Below, piece after piece: positions 63,042 through 64,000 of a stretch of DNA of 64,000 nucleotides (position 1 is the first letter of the stretch; every line of letters starts with the position of its first letter). Source of the DNA: an uncultured Pirellula sp. (GTDB taxonomy: Bacteria > Planctomycetota > Planctomycetia > Pirellulales > Pirellulaceae); assembly GCA_903892355.1 (NCBI GenBank), contig CAITIE010000019.1, forward strand, positions 1 through 64,000, read 5' to 3'. A program made the position numbers and the translations under genes. A model generated the notes under the pieces. It worked only from the letters and a program-made list of their open reading frames with translations. It had not been told where the DNA came from and made no database searches.

Positions 63042-63290
63042 TTGAAATCCTCAAGTCATGCGTCCATAGCAAAGCGAAGAACTTGTGGTTCTACGGTATG
63101 TGGAAAAACGGGGCTGATCAAGAGTGTAGCGTGGGGTACCCGTCGCGGTCACAACGCCGTGGCACCGGCCAAGGTGTTCGTTGTTGTAGCGAAGACGCTG
63201 AAATATTATCGAAAATATTATCTAAGCACTCAGGAAGCTCTTGTCCTCAACCGCGACCACCCAGGATGCACGTTTGGTATCGGGCACCGA
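63042..63290. other. Intergenic region upstream of the sulfatase
   Basis: 249 bases between two reverse-strand genes. An A/T-rich direct repeat, GAAATATTATC followed by GAAAATATTATC (63200-63222), could be part of the sulfatase promoter or a regulator site. No other structure was found. Confidence 0.35.
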
Positions 63291-64000
63291 CTAGTCTTCG
63301 AGGAGTATTCGGAGCATTCGACGCAATGGCTCAGCTGCACCCCAAAGGAGCTGGTCGCCTACCGTGAACGCGGATAGGTATTTGCCTTGGTTCGCCGCAT
63401 CGAGGTCCAGCTTCCGTAGTCTACCCACGGGGCAGTGGAGTGTCCCTGTCACCGCGGTTGGACTCAAATTCTTCATGGATACAGACCGTTCGTTCGGAAC
63501 CACCTTGGCCCATGGATTGGCTTGCTGGATCAATTCCACGATTTCATCGAGTGGAACATCCTTAGTCATGCAGATGGTTAGAGCTTGACTGTGACATCTC
63601 ATGGCTCCGATGCGAACGCAGATTCCATCGACGGGGATTTGCGACTCGGACCGACCGAGGATCTTGTTGGTCTCTGCTTTACCTTTCCATTCCTCGCGGC
63701 TTTGACCATTGCCCAAGTCTTTATCGATCCAAGGAATCAGGCTGCCTGCGAGCGGTACACCAAAGTTGTCGACCGGGAAGTCGGGGGATCGCATTGTGTC
63801 AGTGACTGTCTTGTCGATCTCCAGGATGGCTGATGCCGGATTGGAAAGATCCTCGGAGACGGAATGGGATAGGCTTCCCATTTGTTGGAGAAGCTCTCGC
63901 ATGTTCTGTGCCCCCGCACCTGATGCAGCTTGGTACGTCATACTGGTCATCCAAGCGACGAGTCCTTCCCGGAACAATCCATGCAATGCCATCAACATCA
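63291..64000 (-). CDS. asd: Aspartate-semialdehyde dehydrogenase, C-terminal part
   Basis: It reduces aspartyl phosphate to aspartate semialdehyde, the branch point to lysine, threonine, methionine and peptidoglycan precursors. Only the last 235 codons are in the window; the gene runs off the right edge, so the N-terminal NADP domain and catalytic Cys are missing. Cues are [37 protein letters not shown], and [14 protein letters not shown] with the catalytic His. The layout fits the longer bacterial class of the enzyme. It may share the lysine pathway with the DapL gene 2.3 kb away. Confidence 0.93.
   Translation of the reverse strand, partial: MLMALHGLFREGLVAWMTSMTYQAASGAGAQNMRELLQQMGSLSHSVSEDLSNPASAILEIDKTVTDTMRSPDFPVDNFGVPLAGSLIPWIDKDLGNGQSREEWKGKAETNKILGRSESQIPVDGICVRIGAMRCHSQALTICMTKDVPLDEIVELIQQANPWAKVVPNERSVSMKNLSPTAVTGTLHCPVGRLRKLDLDAANQGKYLSAFTVGDQLLWGAAEPLRRMLRILLED

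Overview
This window looks like chromosomal DNA of a member of the Planctomycetota, probably Pirellulales or a close relative. The evidence is protein content: a cysteine-rich YTV-repeat wall protein, a short secreted peptide carrying the planctomycete LEER-I-V-P type N-terminal motif, an M50 peptidase fused to an HlyD adaptor, a secreted sulfatase, a DUF1573 protein, an LL-diaminopimelate aminotransferase, and a CrtI/CrtN-type desaturase. I saw no phage genes, transposase, CRISPR array, rRNA or tRNA. Identifications are from reading the translations and recognising motifs; no database was searched.

Layout, left to right. 1-1.5 kb: the 3' end of a GH26-like glycosidase and a methyltransferase. 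1.6-7.6 kb: a possible dedicated peptide-export locus, with a divergent TolC-like outer-membrane protein, a 69-residue Cys peptide with eight pentapeptide repeats, an intrinsic terminator, a ParB-like small protein and the M50-HlyD fusion. 8.3-10.6 kb: TadE/TadG-like proteins and a DUF1573 protein. 10.7-16 kb: thioredoxin/haem/PDZ protein, lipase-like hydrolase, sugar-binding lipoprotein and DUF1254/DUF1214 protein. 16.4-22.1 kb: GT2 glycosyltransferase, polytopic membrane protein and double M16 peptidase, followed by a cluster of palindromic REP-like repeats. 22.7-25.3 kb: a zinc-ribbon-like small protein, HemC and CdsA.

25.5-30.4 kb: an Hsp70 operon with a membrane-anchored J-like protein lacking HPD, then TatD. 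30.5-36.7 kb: five closely packed reverse-strand genes (TlpA-like thioredoxin, membrane protein, coupled small protein, P-loop NTPase, HerA-type ATPase), function unknown. 36.9-42.6 kb: YihY, then coupled carotenoid desaturase and glutathione peroxidase, then divergent ribosomal protein S18 overlapping a hot-dog thioesterase with an internal minisatellite, then a FabH-like ketosynthase. 43.3-45.2 kb: the YTV protein, with a very strong terminator. 45.4-49.8 kb: aconitase, RidA and a PstS-like protein. 49.9-54.8 kb: a PDZ/YbaY/DUF4214-like secreted protein and two orphan proteins. 55.1-58.6 kb: MoxR, DUF58 and a 2-hydroxyacid dehydrogenase. 58.6-64 kb: Mrp, DapL, sulfatase and the C-terminal part of aspartate-semialdehyde dehydrogenase.

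The strongest candidate for an undescribed system is the TolC / repeat peptide / ParB-like / M50-HlyD locus. The HerA-type operon and the Hsp70/J-like operon are the next most interesting.
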